DNA of 64,000 nt, taken from positions 1-64,000 of the forward strand of contig NZ_JACJOO010000015.1 in NCBI RefSeq assembly GCF_014695575.1. The letters run 5' to 3'. The DNA is from Leptolyngbya sp. FACHB-8 (GTDB lineage Bacteria > Cyanobacteriota > Cyanobacteriia > Elainellales > Elainellaceae). The first letter of the stretch is position 1, and each line of letters opens with the position of its first letter. This document shows positions 35,162 to 45,209 of the stretch, piece by piece. The notes under the pieces were generated by a model, which was not told the origin of the DNA, did not search any database, and saw nothing but the letters and a program-made list of their open reading frames with translations. The position numbers and the translations under genes are program-made.

Positions 35162-36955
35162 TTACAGAGCCTTTTTCCACGGCTCTAAATCAACTTCCCA
35201 CAATCCCCTTACGGAATTAATCAGAAATACACGCGAACACTTCGGCAAGTCCTCGACCCGAACGACACGCTCAACAATCTTTCCTTGCTCCAGTAGATAG
35301 GATCGATACACGCCAGGAAGCAATCCGCAGGAAAGGGGCGGAGTCACGAGTTGCCCATCCCATTCCACAACCAAGTTGGCAATGCAGGATTCAGTCAGTT
35401 CGTGGCGATCGTTCCATAGCAGCACATCCTGGGCGCGAGCTGCTGCGATCGCCTGCTGATAAACCTGCCGATATGTTGTTTTGTGATAGAGAAATGGATG
35501 ATTTGGATTAACAGGATAGCGGGCCAGGGGAAGGCTGTAAGGGGTATTAAACGGTTCTAATGGTTGGGCCTGTAACAGAATTTCACCGGATTGTTGAACC
35601 TGCAGGCGCACTTTATGGGGTTGGGGCAGCATGGTCTTCACGAAAGCTGCGCAGTCTTGATGCAACTGGGCAATATCGACGTGACGACCAAAATAACGAG
35701 CAGACTTGAGCAGCCGTTGCAGATGTTGCTCTAGCAAGAAATATCCGTCTTGAGGTGTCCAAAGCAGGGACTCCAGTAAATCAAAATCGGGTGGGCAGTG
35801 GGTAAGGATGCGGGCCTTGGTGAAGCATTCTTGGAACTCGGATGCTTTTTCAGAGTCCCAGACTATGCCACCGCCGACGCCGTATTCAGCGTGAGGGAGC
35901 TGGGGAGGTTGGGGGCGATCGCTTAACACCGTCCGAATGGCCACATTGAACTGAGCATCGCCATTCGGACGAATGTACCCAATCGTGCCCGTGTAAATGT
36001 GGCGTGGCGACGTCTCCAGCTCCGCAATAATTTGCATCGTTCGGGCCTTGGGAGCACCTGTAATGGAGGCGGCAGGGAAAAGCGCCCGAAAAATCTCTGT
36101 TAAGCTGGCATCCGTGGTGCAGCGGACAGTGCTGGTCATTTGCCAGAGTGTTGGGTACTGTTCCACCTCAAACAAGTGGGGTACGGTGACACTGCCGATG
36201 TCGGCAATCTGCCCCATGTCATTGCGTACCATATCGACAATCATCAGGTTTTCGGCCTGATTTTTCTCGGAGTGGCGCAGTCCCTCGGCCTGGGCCTGGT
36301 CATCCTCAAACCAAAGGCCTCGGGGCGCTGTTCCCTTCATCGGTTTGGAGATTAACTCTCGCCCTGTTCGTTGGAAGAAGAGTTCGGGGGAGGCAGAGGC
36401 AATCGCCCAGCCCTCCGTCTGTACAAAGGCTCCGTATCCACTGCCCTGAGCACGAATCATGTGCAAGAAGAAGGCCCAAGGGGTAAGGTCTGTTGAGGTA
36501 GCGGAGCCAAACGCTGCGGGTGCCTGTAACCGAAACGAATAGTTGACCTGATAGGTTTCTCCTCGACGAATGCACTCCTTAACGTGGTCGAGTGCTGAGC
36601 GATAATCCGCCTCAGAGATGGAGCGTTGCCAGGAGAACTCGGGAATAACAGCGTCGGTTATGGCTGGCAGGGTAATAATTTCAGGTTGCCGATACAAGCC
36701 AAACCATACAAGGGGAAAGTTACCCGCAGGCTTTGTGACAAATGCAGAATCAAAGGCAGGTGCCGCTTCGTAAGCAACAAAGCCAGCGGCATAGAGATGG
36801 TGAGCGTGCGCTTCTCGTTCAACGGTTTCTAAAACTGTAGAGACAGACTCAATGTCAGACGCTACATGGAGTTGAACAGGCTCGTGGAACCATAACCACT
36901 GCTGAGTTTGAGCATCGTGCAAGATGACGCTGTTAAGAGACTCACCGAATTTCAC
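35162..36955 (-). CDS. pabB: PabB-PabC fusion: aminodeoxychorismate synthase component I and lyase
   Basis: The 597-residue protein has an N-terminal chorismate-binding domain (about 1-355; GETYQVNYSF, SKPMKGTAPRG, NLMIVDMVRND, ASITGAPKARTM, YGVGGGIVWDSEKASEFQE). The C-terminal half is an aminodeoxychorismate lyase of the fold-type IV PLP class (about 365-590; FLYHKTTYR with the likely PLP-binding Lys, ELTESCIANLVVEWDGQ, PPLSCGLLPGVYR). Together the two activities take chorismate to 4-aminobenzoate for folate; the glutaminase partner (PabA) is not in the window. The fusion is a known arrangement. The folate transporter at 27730 is not adjacent. Confidence 0.93.
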   Translation of the reverse strand: MKFGESLNSVILHDAQTQQWLWFHEPVQLHVASDIESVSTVLETVEREAHAHHLYAAGFVAYEAAPAFDSAFVTKPAGNFPLVWFGLYRQPEIITLPAITDAVIPEFSWQRSISEADYRSALDHVKECIRRGETYQVNYSFRLQAPAAFGSATSTDLTPWAFFLHMIRAQGSGYGAFVQTEGWAIASASPELFFQRTGRELISKPMKGTAPRGLWFEDDQAQAEGLRHSEKNQAENLMIVDMVRNDMGQIADIGSVTVPHLFEVEQYPTLWQMTSTVRCTTDASLTEIFRALFPAASITGAPKARTMQIIAELETSPRHIYTGTIGYIRPNGDAQFNVAIRTVLSDRPQPPQLPHAEYGVGGGIVWDSEKASEFQECFTKARILTHCPPDFDLLESLLWTPQDGYFLLEQHLQRLLKSARYFGRHVDIAQLHQDCAAFVKTMLPQPHKVRLQVQQSGEILLQAQPLEPFNTPYSLPLARYPVNPNHPFLYHKTTYRQVYQQAIAAARAQDVLLWNDRHELTESCIANLVVEWDGQLVTPPLSCGLLPGVYRSYLLEQGKIVERVVRVEDLPKCSRVFLINSVRGLWEVDLEPWKKAL

Positions 36956-37630
36956 AGAGTTCTGGTTTCCTGATATGGCTGAACTTAAAAATTCTCTACA
37001 ATCCTGTCAGGAATAGCAACCTGCCCGTTGTTGTCCTAGGGTTAAGGGCACGAAGCAACAACTTCCTCAAACACCTTCTAAGCCTTCGGCTAGCGCTTAA
37101 ATAACTAATTTTTTAATACCTCTCTATAGAGACATTCATCGCCTTAAATTGCTTAATGATGGAACATCTATCTATGAAATCTGGACGTACTAAATATACA
37201 AGGCAGTGATCTGTCAGGAATTTCATCCCCCAATAGCTTAAATAGGTACTGGCTTGAGTGTTTTAGTTACACTCCTCCATCTAGTGCCTGATGCAGGGTC
37301 AGAATCTGTCTTTGTAGAGATCTTTACGGCCAGAAGTAAATGAAGGGATGAGTTCGCTAAAATATCAATCAAGATTGATGTCAGGCAAGATTACTATACG
37401 ATTTGCTCTGATAGGATACTAATCTATCAGTTTTGGGGTGCTATCAGTCGTCTGTAGGTCGCAATTTCAAAGGCTCGCTGCACGAGAGATTACTATCTCT
37501 ATTGACAAAACTGTACTGATTTAGAGAGTTTGTGCTGATAATAACTTTCTGTCCGTGGTTTCGATAGAAATCAGGGTGTTTTACGGATTGCTGAAAGAAA
37601 CAATCTCCCTTCGACGAGACTGCAAATCCA
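36956..37630. other. Intergenic, 675 bp, between divergent genes
   Basis: No gene or strong palindrome is seen. The stretch is moderately AT-rich and should carry the promoters of pabB-pabC (leftward) and the DUF3095 gene (rightward). A short frame at 37444-37638 has no support. Confidence 0.6.
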
Positions 37631-38821
37631 ATGGTCACAGATTTCTTTTATGCAGAGTTACCCACGCTTAAAAGCTTTTGGGATATTGTGAATCCCGATA
37701 ACTTTACGTCCATTCCGGATGATTGGTACATCCTGATTACTGATATTACAAACTCCACTCCAGCGATCGCCCAGGGCAAATACAAAATGGTGACGTTTTT
37801 GGGGGCCAGTTCTATCGCTGTTGTGTTGAATGAAGTGAAGGGATTAGATATTCCCTTTGTGTTTGGGGGAGATGGTATGACCCTTGTGGTACCCCCATCC
37901 TTGTTAGCTGCCGCCCGCGAAGCCTTACTTGGATTGCGCCGCTTGGCCCGCTCTCGGTTTGAATTGGACTTGCGGGTGGGTGTTGTGCCTGTATCGGTGG
38001 TAACGGCTAAAAACTACGACGTGAAAGTGGCGAAGGTTGCTGTATCGAAACACTACACCCAGGCTAATTTTTCCGGCAAAGGTCTCACTTATGCGACGGA
38101 TTTGGTCAAAGATGATTCTCCCGACAATCCGTATCAAGTTTCAGCCATTAGTCGTAAGGATCCCAATTTTTCAGGGCTTGAATGTCGTTGGCAAGACATT
38201 TTCAGTGCTACAGGTCAAACTATCAGTTTGATGGTTGGTGCAACGGCTCACAGTTCTCATTCCCATCAGCAAGTCTATGGTGGTGTCATCCAAGCTCTAC
38301 GGCGCATTTATGGAACGGATACTGAGTACAACCCGATTCATCCGAAGCGTCTGCGTTTAACATTTAACATTCGGCAGTTGGCAGTTGAAACACAGTTACG
38401 GGTGCGATCGCTCTCGTTTCTCGATCGCTTGCTTTACCTTGCCAACAGTTGGGCTCAGAACGTGCTGGGCTGGGTATTCATGACCCTCAAATTGAACGTT
38501 GGAGCGGTAAGTTGGGGTATCTACAAGGAAGGAGTTATTGCGACGACAGACTTTCAAAAATTTGACGATATGTTACGCATGGTTCTGGTCAGTACCGCTG
38601 CTCAAACCCAGGCTCTTACCGAGTACCTGGAACGGGAATTTCAGGCCGGCAATCTCGTCTACGGCTTGCACATTTCCGATCGGGCTTTGATGACCTGCGT
38701 CGTGTTTGAGCGTAACGGTCGGCAGGTGCATTTCATTGATGGGGCCGATGGTGGCTATACCCTGGCAGCTAAAGCAATGAAGCGGCGTCTTCAAAAGAGA
38801 GTGATGGCTGGAGTGGCCTAA
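37631..38821 (+). CDS. DUF3095 protein with nucleotidyl-cyclase-like features
   Basis: The 396-residue protein fits DUF3095, a family of unknown function. The N-terminal half has ILITDITNSTPAIAQGKYK (Asp38) and FVFGGDGMTLVVPP (Asp81), spaced and worded like the two metal-binding segments of class III adenylyl/guanylyl cyclases. The C-terminal half (about 230-390) is separate, with VETQLRVRSL and a Cys-containing VFERNGRQVHFIDGADGGY. No signal peptide or membrane segment. A cyclase-type role is an inference. dxr follows 113 bp downstream in the same direction. Confidence 0.82.
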   Translation: MVTDFFYAELPTLKSFWDIVNPDNFTSIPDDWYILITDITNSTPAIAQGKYKMVTFLGASSIAVVLNEVKGLDIPFVFGGDGMTLVVPPSLLAAAREALLGLRRLARSRFELDLRVGVVPVSVVTAKNYDVKVAKVAVSKHYTQANFSGKGLTYATDLVKDDSPDNPYQVSAISRKDPNFSGLECRWQDIFSATGQTISLMVGATAHSSHSHQQVYGGVIQALRRIYGTDTEYNPIHPKRLRLTFNIRQLAVETQLRVRSLSFLDRLLYLANSWAQNVLGWVFMTLKLNVGAVSWGIYKEGVIATTDFQKFDDMLRMVLVSTAAQTQALTEYLEREFQAGNLVYGLHISDRALMTCVVFERNGRQVHFIDGADGGYTLAAKAMKRRLQKRVMAGVA

Positions 38822-38934
38822 TTTCCCCCAAGGGAGGGGATTGCATGGCTCCTTTCCATATCACTTGAAAAAACTTGGGGTGTTTCTGATCCCCATGGCG
38901 TTCTATATTAGGGTTGCTGAATTCTAAAGCCACT

Positions 38935-40116
38935 GTGAAAGCCATTACACTGTTGGGTTCGACGGGGTCAATTGGAACACAAACCCTGGACATTGTGCGC
39001 GAGTATCCCGATCAGTTTCGGGTCGTTGGGTTGGCAGCCGGGCGCAATGCCGAGTTATTAGCCCAACAGGTGCGGGAGTTTCGCCCCGAGATTGTGGCAA
39101 TCTGCGATGAGACGCAGTTAGAGACAGTGCGCGAGGCGATCGCTGGCCTCGATCATTCCCCCACGCTCTTAGTTGGGGAAGAGGGGATTGTCGAAGTTGC
39201 CCGCTATGGCGACTCAGAAGCCGTCGTTACCGGCATTGTTGGTTGCGCAGGGCTGCTTCCCACCATTGCAGCCATCGAAGCAGGCAAGCACATCGCGCTG
39301 GCTAACAAAGAGACGCTGATTGCCGGTGGCCCTGTCGTGCTACCGCTGATTCAAAAGCATGGTGTAAAGTTACTGCCTGCTGACTCTGAGCATTCCGCCA
39401 TCTTCCAATGTTTGCAGGGGGTACCTGAAGGTGGGTTGCGCCGCATTCTCCTCACAGCCTCGGGTGGAGCGTTCCGTGATCTGCCGGTCGAGAAGTTGGC
39501 CAGTGTTACTGTAGCTGACGCCCTGAAGCACCCCAACTGGAGCATGGGCCGCAAAATCACTATCGACTCAGCCACCCTGATGAACAAAGGGTTAGAGGTG
39601 ATTGAAGCTCACTTTTTATTCGGGTTGGACTACGACCATATCGAAATTGTCATCCATCCTCAAAGCATCATCCATTCTCTGATTGAGCTAGAAGATACTT
39701 CAGTGTTAGCTCAGTTGGGTCTGCCCGACATGCGCCTGCCCCTGCTCTACGCGATGTCTTACCCCGATCGCATTCCTACTCAATGGGAACGGCTGGATCT
39801 GGTGAAGTGTGGCCAACTCACGTTCCGGGAGCCTGACCATCAGAAATATCCCTGTATGCGCCTGGCATATGCCGCAGGGCGTGCCGGTGGCTCCATGCCA
39901 GCCGTGTTGAACGCTGCGAATGAGCAGGCCGTTGAGCTGTTCTTGCAGGAAAAGATTGCGTTTCTTGATATTCCCCGCTTGATTGAGACGGTGTGCGATC
40001 GCCACCAGGCCGACAACCACTCCCAGCCCAGCCTGGATGATATTCTCGCAGCCGATCGTTGGGCTCGCCAGGAGGTGCTGACGGTAAGCCAGCAGTCCGT
40101 TAGAGTGGTGGCATAA
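38935..40116 (+). CDS. dxr: 1-Deoxy-D-xylulose 5-phosphate reductoisomerase
   Basis: This enzyme makes 2-C-methyl-D-erythritol 4-phosphate, the first committed step of the plastid-type isoprenoid pathway. Visible are the NADPH-binding [27 protein letters not shown], the metal and substrate segments [15 protein letters not shown] and [28 protein letters not shown], and [11 protein letters not shown]. The likely start is the GTG at 38935 giving [11 protein letters not shown], the usual Dxr opening; a TTG at 38914 would add seven residues. The next gene starts 24 bp on, so the two are probably an operon. Confidence 0.95.
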   Translation: MKAITLLGSTGSIGTQTLDIVREYPDQFRVVGLAAGRNAELLAQQVREFRPEIVAICDETQLETVREAIAGLDHSPTLLVGEEGIVEVARYGDSEAVVTGIVGCAGLLPTIAAIEAGKHIALANKETLIAGGPVVLPLIQKHGVKLLPADSEHSAIFQCLQGVPEGGLRRILLTASGGAFRDLPVEKLASVTVADALKHPNWSMGRKITIDSATLMNKGLEVIEAHFLFGLDYDHIEIVIHPQSIIHSLIELEDTSVLAQLGLPDMRLPLLYAMSYPDRIPTQWERLDLVKCGQLTFREPDHQKYPCMRLAYAAGRAGGSMPAVLNAANEQAVELFLQEKIAFLDIPRLIETVCDRHQADNHSQPSLDDILAADRWARQEVLTVSQQSVRVVA

Positions 40117-40140
40117 TCTGAATCTTCGGTTGCAGAATCG

Positions 40141-40548
40141 ATGCGAAATCCCTTTCAACGCTTGCGCTCTTTGCCCTGGGTCCCGTTGCTGCTGATCGCC
40201 GCCATGACGCTGGTCATCATCTTCGGTATTGAGATGCTGCTCGGCATTTTGATTCAGGTTTCTAATTTCGAGCAGGTCTTGCAACTGTTGTTCACGCCTC
40301 CCCTGGGTCTATTGATGATTGTTGCGATTGGGGTAGGAGTTGGGGCGATCGCCGTCTGGCTTTTAGAAACCCTCCGTCCCGAAATTATCATCAATAGCGG
40401 TGTGCTATGGGCTCTGATCGGCTGCCTGATTCTGGTCACGTTTATTCGTCAGCTCCTGCCTGGGTTTTCCCTGGTGACCCTTGACGAGTCCACTCTCATG
40501 GGCATGATTGTCGGGGTGTTTCTGACGGGTCGCCGCTACTGGCGGTAA
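40141..40548 (+). CDS. Small membrane protein downstream of dxr
   Basis: The 135-residue protein has three or four membrane helices (about 13-38, 52-72, 84-103 and a weak last one) and a short basic N terminus. No known motif is seen. Its start is 24 bp after dxr, so it is likely cotranscribed. Function unknown. Confidence 0.75.
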   Translation: MRNPFQRLRSLPWVPLLLIAAMTLVIIFGIEMLLGILIQVSNFEQVLQLLFTPPLGLLMIVAIGVGVGAIAVWLLETLRPEIIINSGVLWALIGCLILVTFIRQLLPGFSLVTLDESTLMGMIVGVFLTGRRYWR

Positions 40549-40644
40549 GACTCAAAGTTCGACATAGCCCACCCAGTTGGTAGGGTGCGTGAGTTGAGGC
40601 CCTCCCCTCAGCAGGATGTAGAACATTAGACACATTTTCATTAG

Positions 40645-40695
40645 GGCTTACGCATGTGGGTGGTGTGCGACGTACACCACCCACATGCGTAAGCC
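40645..40695. repeat. Hairpin with family C-like ends (22 bp stem)
   Basis: GGCTTACGCATGTGGGTGGT plus GT pairs with 40674-40695. The right arm ends one base before the stop codon of the protease at 40697. The end GGCTTACGCA resembles family C ends (GGACTTACGCA). Confidence 0.75.
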
Positions 40696-40696
40696 T

Positions 40697-42706
40697 TCAC
40701 GTTGAAGGGGAATAAGCAGTGAAGTCTGCCCCACTGATTTGACTGCTCTGGATCCCAACTAAAAACGCTAGCTTTTGGCCACCGAGCCGGATCATCGTGC
40801 CGTTGCTCTGGTCTGTAAAGCTAAAATTGGCAGTTTGCAGGGTAGGGGAGATGCCCAGACGATCAATGCCATCGGCAAAGTCCAGAATTCGATCTGGGCT
40901 CAGGAAGCGCTCTAACTTAAAGATGTCAGCCCCAGCGCCACCCACCAGGGTATCTGCGCCCGTACTTCCAACGAGCAGGTCGTGCCCGTTCCCTCCCCGC
41001 AATTTATCGTTGCCTTGTTCGCCATAAAGCGAATCGTTACCGTCTCCTCCACTGAGGATATCCGTGCTAAAGCTACCGTAGAGCCGATCACCCCCCAGTC
41101 CCCCTGACAGGGTATCCGCCCCTGTTCCGCCTAGCAGGCGATCGCGGCCTGCCAATCCGTACAAGATATCGTTGCCCTCTTTGCCGGCGATCGCATCAAT
41201 GCGGGCACTTCCTCGGAGCGTATCGGCGCGATCGGTAGCTAGAAATGTTCGTGTGCCATATACCCGCAGTTGCCAGGAATTCCAAACCCCTTCATTCAGA
41301 GACATTTGATCTCTGACCTGTAGCGTCCAGGTGCCTGCGGCCTGCTCATCCCAGTGGCGGGTGGAGGTAAACGCCCAGTTATTATAAGTTCCTTGGTTAG
41401 GACGAAACCCCGCTGGCGCCAAAATTGACGGTGTCCCATCTGGGCTAAATAGCTCGATTTGAAGATCACTCGATTGAGCGTGATCGGCATCAAACACCAG
41501 TTCGACCCGCTCGATCCGCACATTGTCCTCCAGGGTAAAGGTCGAGCTAAGGGCGGTGCCATTATCGAAGATCGAGCGGTTTTCCAGGAGAACAGGAGAA
41601 CGGAAGGAAACTTCACGGGCAACTCGCTGCCAGGTTTGAGCCCGTTGCACTGCGGCTCCTGCATTTACAACCCCAAAGCCGTAATTGTGGTTGATCAAAT
41701 GACCGGCTCCATTCAACTGCCAATCTTCGTTGGCCGGGTCATTTTGCCGGGCTGTTTGTACCAGAATGTGCTGCACATCCCGCCAGGTCAGGTTAGGGTT
41801 TGCTTGCAACATGAGGGCTACCACCCCTGACACCATAGGGGTGGCCGCTGAGGTGCCATTGAAATTATTGGTGTAATTGTGATTGCTGTAATTTGGAGCC
41901 GTGCTGAAGCCGATATCGGGGTTATAGCCGGAGTTGCCCAGCAGGTCGGTTGTGGCAATTCCTGTAATATAGTCGTCCCCGTAGGCCGAAACTAAAATGC
42001 AGGCTCCTGGCTCGCTATAGGGAGAAAACTGACCCTTATGGTCAAGGGCTGCGACTGAAATGACATATCGAGAGTTGGTATAACCGTCAAAGTTGGCGTT
42101 GTCCTCCTGTTCGCGCCCATTGCCCGCGGCCCATACGTAGATACTGCCAAGCCCACCCCGACCGTAGGTGACGCCCCTGCTGAGAGCTGCTCTTAGTAGG
42201 GGTCCTGGAGCCTGAAGCTGCGCCCTATCGGGGGGACCCCAGCTATTGTTGTAGATGGCGATCGCCTGGAAACGGTAATTCAGGGCACGAGCTTCCTGCT
42301 CGTCGGTGGTATCCGCCGCTGTTAAACGCAGCGCAGCAAAGGAAGCGTAAGGGGCAATACCCGTTATACCGCCCCCATTGCCCCCTCGACCGGCCGCGAT
42401 ACCGGCCACGCTGGTACCGTGCCAATCTTCGTTGGCCTGTCTAGCTTGGGGGGTACTATCCTCGTCATTAAAGTCATAACTAAAGGCAGCGCGGTAGTTA
42501 GGAGCTAAATCGGGGTGCCCTATCTCTACGCCGTCATCCACAAATGCCATTAACACGCCCTGCCCTGTTAGCCCCAAATTCCAGGCCGGTAAGACGTTAA
42601 TGTCCTCACCCACTCGTCCTCCCGGTTGCCCAGTACTGAGAGCCTGACCTCGATTACGCAGGTACCACTGATCGGGAAATAGGGGATCGTTGGGAAAGAA
42701 TGCCAT
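40697..42706 (-). CDS. Secreted S8 serine protease (kexin-like) with P domain and RTX tail, copy 1
   Basis: The 669-residue protein has a subtilisin-type catalytic domain (about 35-370) with Asp57 (VDDGV), His96 (DWHGTSVAGIAAG) and Ser286 (FNGTSAATPMVSGV), and the oxyanion Asn in AAGNG. A proprotein-convertase P domain (about 390-490; DNVRIERVELVFDADH, GVWNSWQLRVYGT) and RTX calcium-binding repeats (about 505-620) follow. No signal peptide; RTX tails normally direct type I secretion. A paralog lies directly upstream, so the pair arose by tandem duplication. The family includes PrcA-type calcium-dependent proteases of cyanobacteria. Confidence 0.93.
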   Translation of the reverse strand: MAFFPNDPLFPDQWYLRNRGQALSTGQPGGRVGEDINVLPAWNLGLTGQGVLMAFVDDGVEIGHPDLAPNYRAAFSYDFNDEDSTPQARQANEDWHGTSVAGIAAGRGGNGGGITGIAPYASFAALRLTAADTTDEQEARALNYRFQAIAIYNNSWGPPDRAQLQAPGPLLRAALSRGVTYGRGGLGSIYVWAAGNGREQEDNANFDGYTNSRYVISVAALDHKGQFSPYSEPGACILVSAYGDDYITGIATTDLLGNSGYNPDIGFSTAPNYSNHNYTNNFNGTSAATPMVSGVVALMLQANPNLTWRDVQHILVQTARQNDPANEDWQLNGAGHLINHNYGFGVVNAGAAVQRAQTWQRVAREVSFRSPVLLENRSIFDNGTALSSTFTLEDNVRIERVELVFDADHAQSSDLQIELFSPDGTPSILAPAGFRPNQGTYNNWAFTSTRHWDEQAAGTWTLQVRDQMSLNEGVWNSWQLRVYGTRTFLATDRADTLRGSARIDAIAGKEGNDILYGLAGRDRLLGGTGADTLSGGLGGDRLYGSFSTDILSGGDGNDSLYGEQGNDKLRGGNGHDLLVGSTGADTLVGGAGADIFKLERFLSPDRILDFADGIDRLGISPTLQTANFSFTDQSNGTMIRLGGQKLAFLVGIQSSQISGADFTAYSPST

Positions 42707-42816
42707 AGGTGTGGAAGCAGAAGGGCGGGGATGGCTTCCAGAAGACTACCCAAATCCTGATAACGAATTGATAATGCACACGACTTTATTAGAATGGGGC
42801 GATCGCTTTACTTGCC

Positions 42817-44814
42817 TCAAGCTAATGCGAGCTCTGTACCTGAAAGCTGAGAGGCATTGACATCCATTAACCATGCCAGGGCTTGCTGGCCTACTTTGAG
42901 AAGGGTGTTGTTGCCCTTCTGTTGCCAGCTCAAAGGTCCACCCTGTAGCGTTGAACCCACTTTGATACAATCCACACCGGCCTGAAAGTCCCAAATGCGA
43001 TCGACAGTGCCCATGTTGCCAGCATCCAGGACAAAGGTATCGACTCCTGCGCCGCCCCAGAGTTGGTCCCGGTCTTTGCCGCCTCGGAGCCAGTCCTGTC
43101 CCTGCTGTCCTCGCAGATGATCCGTTCCATTGCCACCCAACAAAACATCGTTGCCGTAGCTGCCCACTAAGCGATCGCTGCCGTAATCGCCCCGCAGTAA
43201 ATCTGCACCATTTCCTCCCATCAGGTAATCAGAGCCTGCACCCCCCAATAGCCGGTCATCGCCCCCAAACCCTTTTAGTACGTGATGATCGCCTCGGCTG
43301 GTGAGCGTATCTTGACGATAGGTTGCCTGTCGGTTATCCACGACTGTACTTTCTCCCTGCCCAATGCCATACACCCGCAATTGCCAGGAATTCCAGACAC
43401 CACTTTGCCCGGTGCGACCATCGCTCACGGTTAGAGTCCAGTTTCCCGCAGACCATTCATCCCACAGGCGAGTCGAAGTAAAGACCCAGTTGCGGTAACT
43501 GCCGAAGTGAGCCATACGGTTGGTCTTAGCCAACACCGAAGCTGTACCATCGGGAGACGTAAGAACAATACGCAGATCTGAGCTTCGGGTGTGGGTGGCG
43601 TTAAAAACAACTTCAACTCGCTCGATTTGCAAGTTGTCTTCCATGAGTATGGTTGAGCGTGCTCCCTGTCGTTGTTCGGGAATGGAGGCTCTGACTTGCA
43701 CGGGGGAGACCACGCTAGAGCGCTCTGAAGCCACAGGTTGCCAGGTACGCGCGAGGTTAACTGCTGCTGTTGCATTCACGGCTCCAAAGCCATAGCTATG
43801 ATTTACCCAGCGCCCTGCACCGTTGCGTTGCCAATCAGTATTGCTAGGGTCATTGTGTCGGGCTGTCTCTACCAGAATGTGTTGGGCATCCCGCCAGGAT
43901 AGGTTGGGGTTGGCCTGTAACATGAGTGCCAGTACCCCCGACACCATAGGAGCTGCTGCCGAAGTGCCACCAAAATCGTTGGTGTAGTTTAAATCGCTAT
44001 AGTTTGCACCATATATGCCCAGGCCGTTAAAGTTATAGCCTTCTGAGCGTCGTAAATCCGTTGAGGTGATGCCCTGATCATATCCATCATCCCCAAAGGC
44101 TGAGACGAGGAGGCAAGCTCCGGACTCGCTGTACTCGGTCTGCTGCCCCTGCGCATTAATGGCGGCGACTGCAATCACATAGCGAGAATTGGCGTAGCCA
44201 TCGTAGTTGACATTGTCGCCTTCTCGACGACCATTGCCCCCGGCCCAAACGTAGAGGCTGCCCAGGCCATTCCGCCCCTGCTGAACTCCCCGAGCCAAAG
44301 CTGCCTGAAATAGTGGACCTGGTGCCGTGAGGCCGTACCCGTCCATTGGGCCCCAACTGTTGTTGTAAATAGCAATGGATTGAAACCGATGGTTCATGAC
44401 CTGAGCTTCCTGGCGATCGCTCACACAGCCTGAAGTTAAACGGATAGCTGTAAAGGATGCCGTGGGTGCGACCCCTGTAATCCCCATGCCATTGTTGCCT
44501 CGTCCTGCTGCGATGCCTGCAACACTGGTGCCATGAAGGTCACCGTGGTCAGACTCTGCCATGGGGTTATTGTCTCCATCAACTAAATCGATGCCTAAAT
44601 CTGCCCGATAGTTAGCCCTGAGATCGGGGTGAAGGTAATCGACTCCATCATCAACAATGCCGATAATGACGCCCGTACCCGTGATTGCTTGCTGCCAACT
44701 GGCTAAAACATTAAGGTCACAGGAGGACTGTAGCGATCGCCCAGCTCTGCGCTCTTCCGTGTTATGCAAGTACCATTGATCATCAAACAATAGATCATCC
44801 GGCCAAAATCTCAT
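42817..44814 (-). CDS. Secreted S8 serine protease (kexin-like) with P domain and RTX tail, copy 2
   Basis: A 665-residue paralog of the neighbouring protease. From the ATG at 44814 the start MRFWPDDLLFDDQWYLHN lines up with MAFFPNDPLFPDQWYLRN of copy 1; GAGGG lies before it. A longer frame to 44868 is less likely. Catalytic Asp (VDDGVDYLHPDL), His (DLHGTSVAGIAAG) and Ser (FGGTSAAAPMVSG) are all kept, as are the P domain and RTX repeats. The two genes are 110 bp apart in the same direction, so they may be cotranscribed or separately controlled. They should cleave after basic residues if they behave like kexins (inference). Confidence 0.92.
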   Translation of the reverse strand: MRFWPDDLLFDDQWYLHNTEERRAGRSLQSSCDLNVLASWQQAITGTGVIIGIVDDGVDYLHPDLRANYRADLGIDLVDGDNNPMAESDHGDLHGTSVAGIAAGRGNNGMGITGVAPTASFTAIRLTSGCVSDRQEAQVMNHRFQSIAIYNNSWGPMDGYGLTAPGPLFQAALARGVQQGRNGLGSLYVWAGGNGRREGDNVNYDGYANSRYVIAVAAINAQGQQTEYSESGACLLVSAFGDDGYDQGITSTDLRRSEGYNFNGLGIYGANYSDLNYTNDFGGTSAAAPMVSGVLALMLQANPNLSWRDAQHILVETARHNDPSNTDWQRNGAGRWVNHSYGFGAVNATAAVNLARTWQPVASERSSVVSPVQVRASIPEQRQGARSTILMEDNLQIERVEVVFNATHTRSSDLRIVLTSPDGTASVLAKTNRMAHFGSYRNWVFTSTRLWDEWSAGNWTLTVSDGRTGQSGVWNSWQLRVYGIGQGESTVVDNRQATYRQDTLTSRGDHHVLKGFGGDDRLLGGAGSDYLMGGNGADLLRGDYGSDRLVGSYGNDVLLGGNGTDHLRGQQGQDWLRGGKDRDQLWGGAGVDTFVLDAGNMGTVDRIWDFQAGVDCIKVGSTLQGGPLSWQQKGNNTLLKVGQQALAWLMDVNASQLSGTELALA

Positions 44815-45209
44815 ACCGGTCTTTTCCCTCAATAAAACCGGATTGCCCAGGAACTCCAAAGGTGGCAATCCACCTTCACTTCATCACAGCTAAATAAACC
44901 GCTCAACGGCGGAATCCTCAAGGCGGACTTAGCTGCAACTGGGTAGGGCGGTACTTCCGCTTAAGGGAAAAAACTGACTTTTTTGGATTTTAGAAAATCC
45001 GGAAAGAATGAATCAAAATTTATTGAAAAAGCAGTTATTAAGCTTCGTATTTCAACTGACTGGTGCAAGACTTTATACCAATCCAAGCTGAAAAATTACG
45101 GTTTCTGACTAAATCAACATTACAAACACTAAGAAATCGGTTTGTGTTGAGAATCAGAACTTACGCATTCTTATTGTGTAAGTCCTAGGAGTATAGGAAT
45201 AGCAATGTC
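44815..45209. other. Intergenic, 395 bp
   Basis: No gene is seen. The centre (about 44960-45130) is AT-rich. A worn family C relic (ACTTACGCATTC then GTGTAAGTCCT, about 45160-45190) is present. It lies between two leftward genes and should contain the promoter of the protease at 44814. Confidence 0.55.
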
